A program made the position numbers and the translations under genes. Under the pieces are notes generated by a model. It did no database searches and had not been told where the DNA came from. It worked only from the letters and a program-made list of their open reading frames with translations. A stretch of 36,294 nt of DNA from Bacteroidales bacterium (GTDB taxonomy: Bacteria > Bacteroidota > Bacteroidia > Bacteroidales > NBLH01), in contig JAFGWC010000121.1 in assembly GCA_016937695.1 (NCBI GenBank), positions 1-36,294 of the forward strand, in the 5' to 3' direction. Shown piece by piece: positions 34,426-36,294 of the stretch; positions within the stretch are counted from its first letter, which is position 1, and the number at the start of each line of letters is the position of its first letter.

Positions 34426-34866
34426 TTATTTTGTACCGGTATGTCCAAATCCTCCCATTCCTCTTTCAGTTTCATCAAGTATTTCTACTTTTTTCCATTT
34501 TATTTGTTCAACTTTTGCAAAAACAAGCTGACAAATTCTTTCTCCTTTAACGATTTCAAAATTTTGATTAGATAAATTTACTAAAATAACTTTTATTTCG
34601 CCTCTATAATCAGCATCAATTGTTCCGGGAGTATTTAAAACAGTAATTCCGTGTTTTGCAGCAAGTCCACTTCTTGGTCGAACTTGAGCTTCGTAACCAG
34701 TTGGTATTGAGACAAATAAACCTGTTGGTACTAACTTTCTTTCAAGTGGTTTTAATATAATACTTTCATCAATATTAGCTCTCAAATCAAGTCCTGATGA
34801 ATTTACAGTTTCGTATTCAGGTAATAAATTAGAAGATTTATTTATAATTTCTATTTCAATATTCAT
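34426..34866 (-). CDS. dut: dUTP diphosphatase
   Basis: 146 residues, a standard trimeric dUTPase that hydrolyses dUTP to dUMP. All five motifs are visible: SSGLDLRA (23-30), [11 protein letters not shown] (63-73), [12 protein letters not shown] (78-89, with the aspartates at 84 and 86), GERICQLVF and [10 protein letters not shown] at the flexible C terminus. It is 12 bases downstream of the flippase gene and 20 bases upstream of the TPR gene. Confidence 0.97.
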   Translation of the reverse strand: MNIEIEIINKSSNLLPEYETVNSSGLDLRANIDESIILKPLERKLVPTGLFVSIPTGYEAQVRPRSGLAAKHGITVLNTPGTIDADYRGEIKVILVNLSNQNFEIVKGERICQLVFAKVEQIKWKKVEILDETERGMGGFGHTGTK

Positions 34867-34878
34867 TTCTCTTATTGT

Positions 34879-36294
34879 TTATTTATTACGCTTTAATGTA
34901 TCTAATCTGAAATTTTCCTTTTTTAAAACAAATACAAAAAAACTAAATAATAATAATATATTCAAAATAATGTAATAATCTATTAAATATCTTAAAAGAA
35001 GATTTAAAAAATAGATTAATAAAGCAATAATTAAATATATAAATATATTTTTTAAATCATATTCGATATAATAATGTTTATTTCCGTAATAATATGAAAG
35101 TAACATCATAGCAAAATATGCAAAAAATGCAGCCCAAGCTGCTCCTAAATAACCAAAAATTGGAACTAAAATAATATTCAAAATTATTGTTACTATTGCA
35201 CCAACAAATGCAAGTATAACAGCATATTTAGTTTTATTTGTTAATTTATACCAAATTGATAAATTGAAAACAATTCCAAAAAATATTTTTCCGAATAATA
35301 AAACTGGTACAATTTTTAATCCTTCGTGATAACTAGGATCTATAATATATTTGACAAAATCGATTAATAATGTAATTCCTAAAAAAACAGACAACCCAAA
35401 AATTATAAAAAATTTCATAACTTTTGCATACATAACTTTTGCATCAGCATTTTTTGCATAACTAAAGAAAAATGGCTCAGCAGCATATCTAAAAGCTTGA
35501 ATAAATAAAGTCATTAATACAGCAATTTTAACATTTGCACCGTAAATTCCTAATTCAGACATTACATATGCCGGAGCATCAATAATATGCGCAGGAATAG
35601 TAAGTAAATATTTAATTAAAACTTTATCAAGATTTTCAGATATCATTCCTGCTAATCCGGCAAATAAAAGTGGTATCGAATATTTTAATATCTGCTTTAG
35701 AAGAGGAAAATCAAATTTAAAAACTTTAAAAGCTGTAGACATTTCAGGTATCAACAAGAATAAAGTTATAATACTGGTTATAAAATAGGAAATAAAAATA
35801 TATCCTACATCAATTCCATTATAAATATTTCTATAGAAAAAATTATCTGAACTAAAATATTTAGGAAGTATTATAAGGAAAAAGATATTTAAAATAACAT
35901 TTACAGAAATATTAACCAATTTGATAGTTACAAATTTCCATGCTTTTCGCTTTAAGCGGAGACTAGCAAAAGGAATTGAAGAAAAAGAATCAATTGCAAC
36001 AGTTAATCCGAGTAATAAAACATATTCAGGATTTTTACTATAACCAATTAAATCAGCAATTTGAAAACTAAAACTGTATATTAAAAAAGCAAAACCAAGT
36101 GATGTAAAAAAAACTGCTGTTAATATAGTTGAATACACAGAATTTTTATTTGTATCGGAATTTTCAGAAAATCTAAAAAATCCGGTTTCCATTCCATATG
36201 TTAAAATTACTAACAAAAAAGCTACGTATGCTTGCAATTCTGTATATACACCAAATTCGTTTGTTAAAAAAAGTCTTGTGTATAACGGTACTAA
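34879..36294 (-). CDS. Polysaccharide flippase-like membrane protein, 5' end missing
   Basis: The frame is open through the window edge, so the gene is cut. A TTG at 36237 is internal. The visible 471 residues begin LVPLYTRLFLTNEFGVYTEL, which is the first-helix pattern of Wzx/MurJ-like (MOP superfamily) transporters, and about twelve hydrophobic segments follow, including a paired repeat near residues 350-400 (LGAAWAAFFAYFAMMLL). These proteins flip lipid-linked oligosaccharides across the inner membrane. Which polysaccharide is unknown because no glycosyltransferase is visible. It is the first visible gene of the unit with dut, the TPR and the DUF4292 lipoproteins. Confidence 0.9.
   Translation of the reverse strand, partial: LVPLYTRLFLTNEFGVYTELQAYVAFLLVILTYGMETGFFRFSENSDTNKNSVYSTILTAVFFTSLGFAFLIYSFSFQIADLIGYSKNPEYVLLLGLTVAIDSFSSIPFASLRLKRKAWKFVTIKLVNISVNVILNIFFLIILPKYFSSDNFFYRNIYNGIDVGYIFISYFITSIITLFLLIPEMSTAFKVFKFDFPLLKQILKYSIPLLFAGLAGMISENLDKVLIKYLLTIPAHIIDAPAYVMSELGIYGANVKIAVLMTLFIQAFRYAAEPFFFSYAKNADAKVMYAKVMKFFIIFGLSVFLGITLLIDFVKYIIDPSYHEGLKIVPVLLFGKIFFGIVFNLSIWYKLTNKTKYAVILAFVGAIVTIILNIILVPIFGYLGAAWAAFFAYFAMMLLSYYYGNKHYYIEYDLKNIFIYLIIALLIYFLNLLLRYLIDYYIILNILLLFSFFVFVLKKENFRLDTLKRNK

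Noticed and set aside
36235-36237. TTG start for the flippase gene
   Set aside because: The frame runs through the window edge and its upstream residues (LVPLYTRLFLTNEFGVY) are typical of the first membrane helix of the family.
1-36294. CRISPR array, insertion sequence, integrase or phage genes
   Set aside because: No regularly spaced identical repeats and no transposase, integrase or capsid-like protein were seen on either strand.

Overview
The window is a very AT-rich chromosomal stretch that looks like a member of the Bacteroidota, probably Bacteroidia. Four things point there: a gingipain-type peptidase with a type IX secretion C-terminal sorting domain; promoter matches of the Bacteroidota type (TTTG, about 19-21 bases, TAnnTTTG); start codons preceded by A-rich leaders with almost no Shine-Dalgarno sequences; and two gene neighbourhoods known from this phylum (DUF4271-hemD-rnpA, and flippase-dut-TPR-DUF4292-envC-DUF4175-ATPase-ybeY-mnmG). 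No insertion sequence, CRISPR array, tRNA, rRNA or prophage was seen.

Layout. 1-813: 3' end of a hybrid histidine kinase. 995-4386: polA and a small exported protein, facing a cold-shock gene across a shared terminator. 5136-10374: a large secreted C25 peptidase, followed 7 bases later by mobA and then moaD and moaE (molybdenum cofactor synthesis). 10436-11489: an orphan SiaC-family phosphoprotein and an unknown exported protein. 11490-12642: 1.15 kb without a gene but with several inverted and direct repeats. 12643-16703, minus strand: S41 peptidase, rnpA, hemD and a DUF4271 membrane protein. 16856-18019: glutaryl-CoA-dehydrogenase-like enzyme. 18165-18611: small exported protein with an unusually strong Shine-Dalgarno. 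19087-20586: DUF389 membrane protein. 20858-24381, minus: uvrC and adenine deaminase, each with its own terminator or promoter signals.

24524-36294 is one long minus-strand block in two transcription units. The upstream unit is flippase (cut by the window edge), dut, a TPR lipoprotein and a DUF4292 lipoprotein. The downstream unit starts at a good promoter near 31,790 and runs envC-like, DUF4175, RsbW-like ATPase, ybeY, mnmG with gaps of 5 bases or fewer and one 1-base overlap. It ties envelope functions to RNA maturation and tRNA modification.

Most of the window is conserved housekeeping. The best leads are: three parS-like palindromes, two beside the mnmG stop and one 5.5 kb away; a possible unannotated small RNA on the minus strand near 20,620-20,715; the repeat-bearing 1.15 kb gap bounded by an inverted 12-base motif; a gene with a canonical AGGAGG site in a genome that otherwise seems not to use one; an orphan SiaC homologue; and an EnvC-like protein with every zinc-site position replaced.
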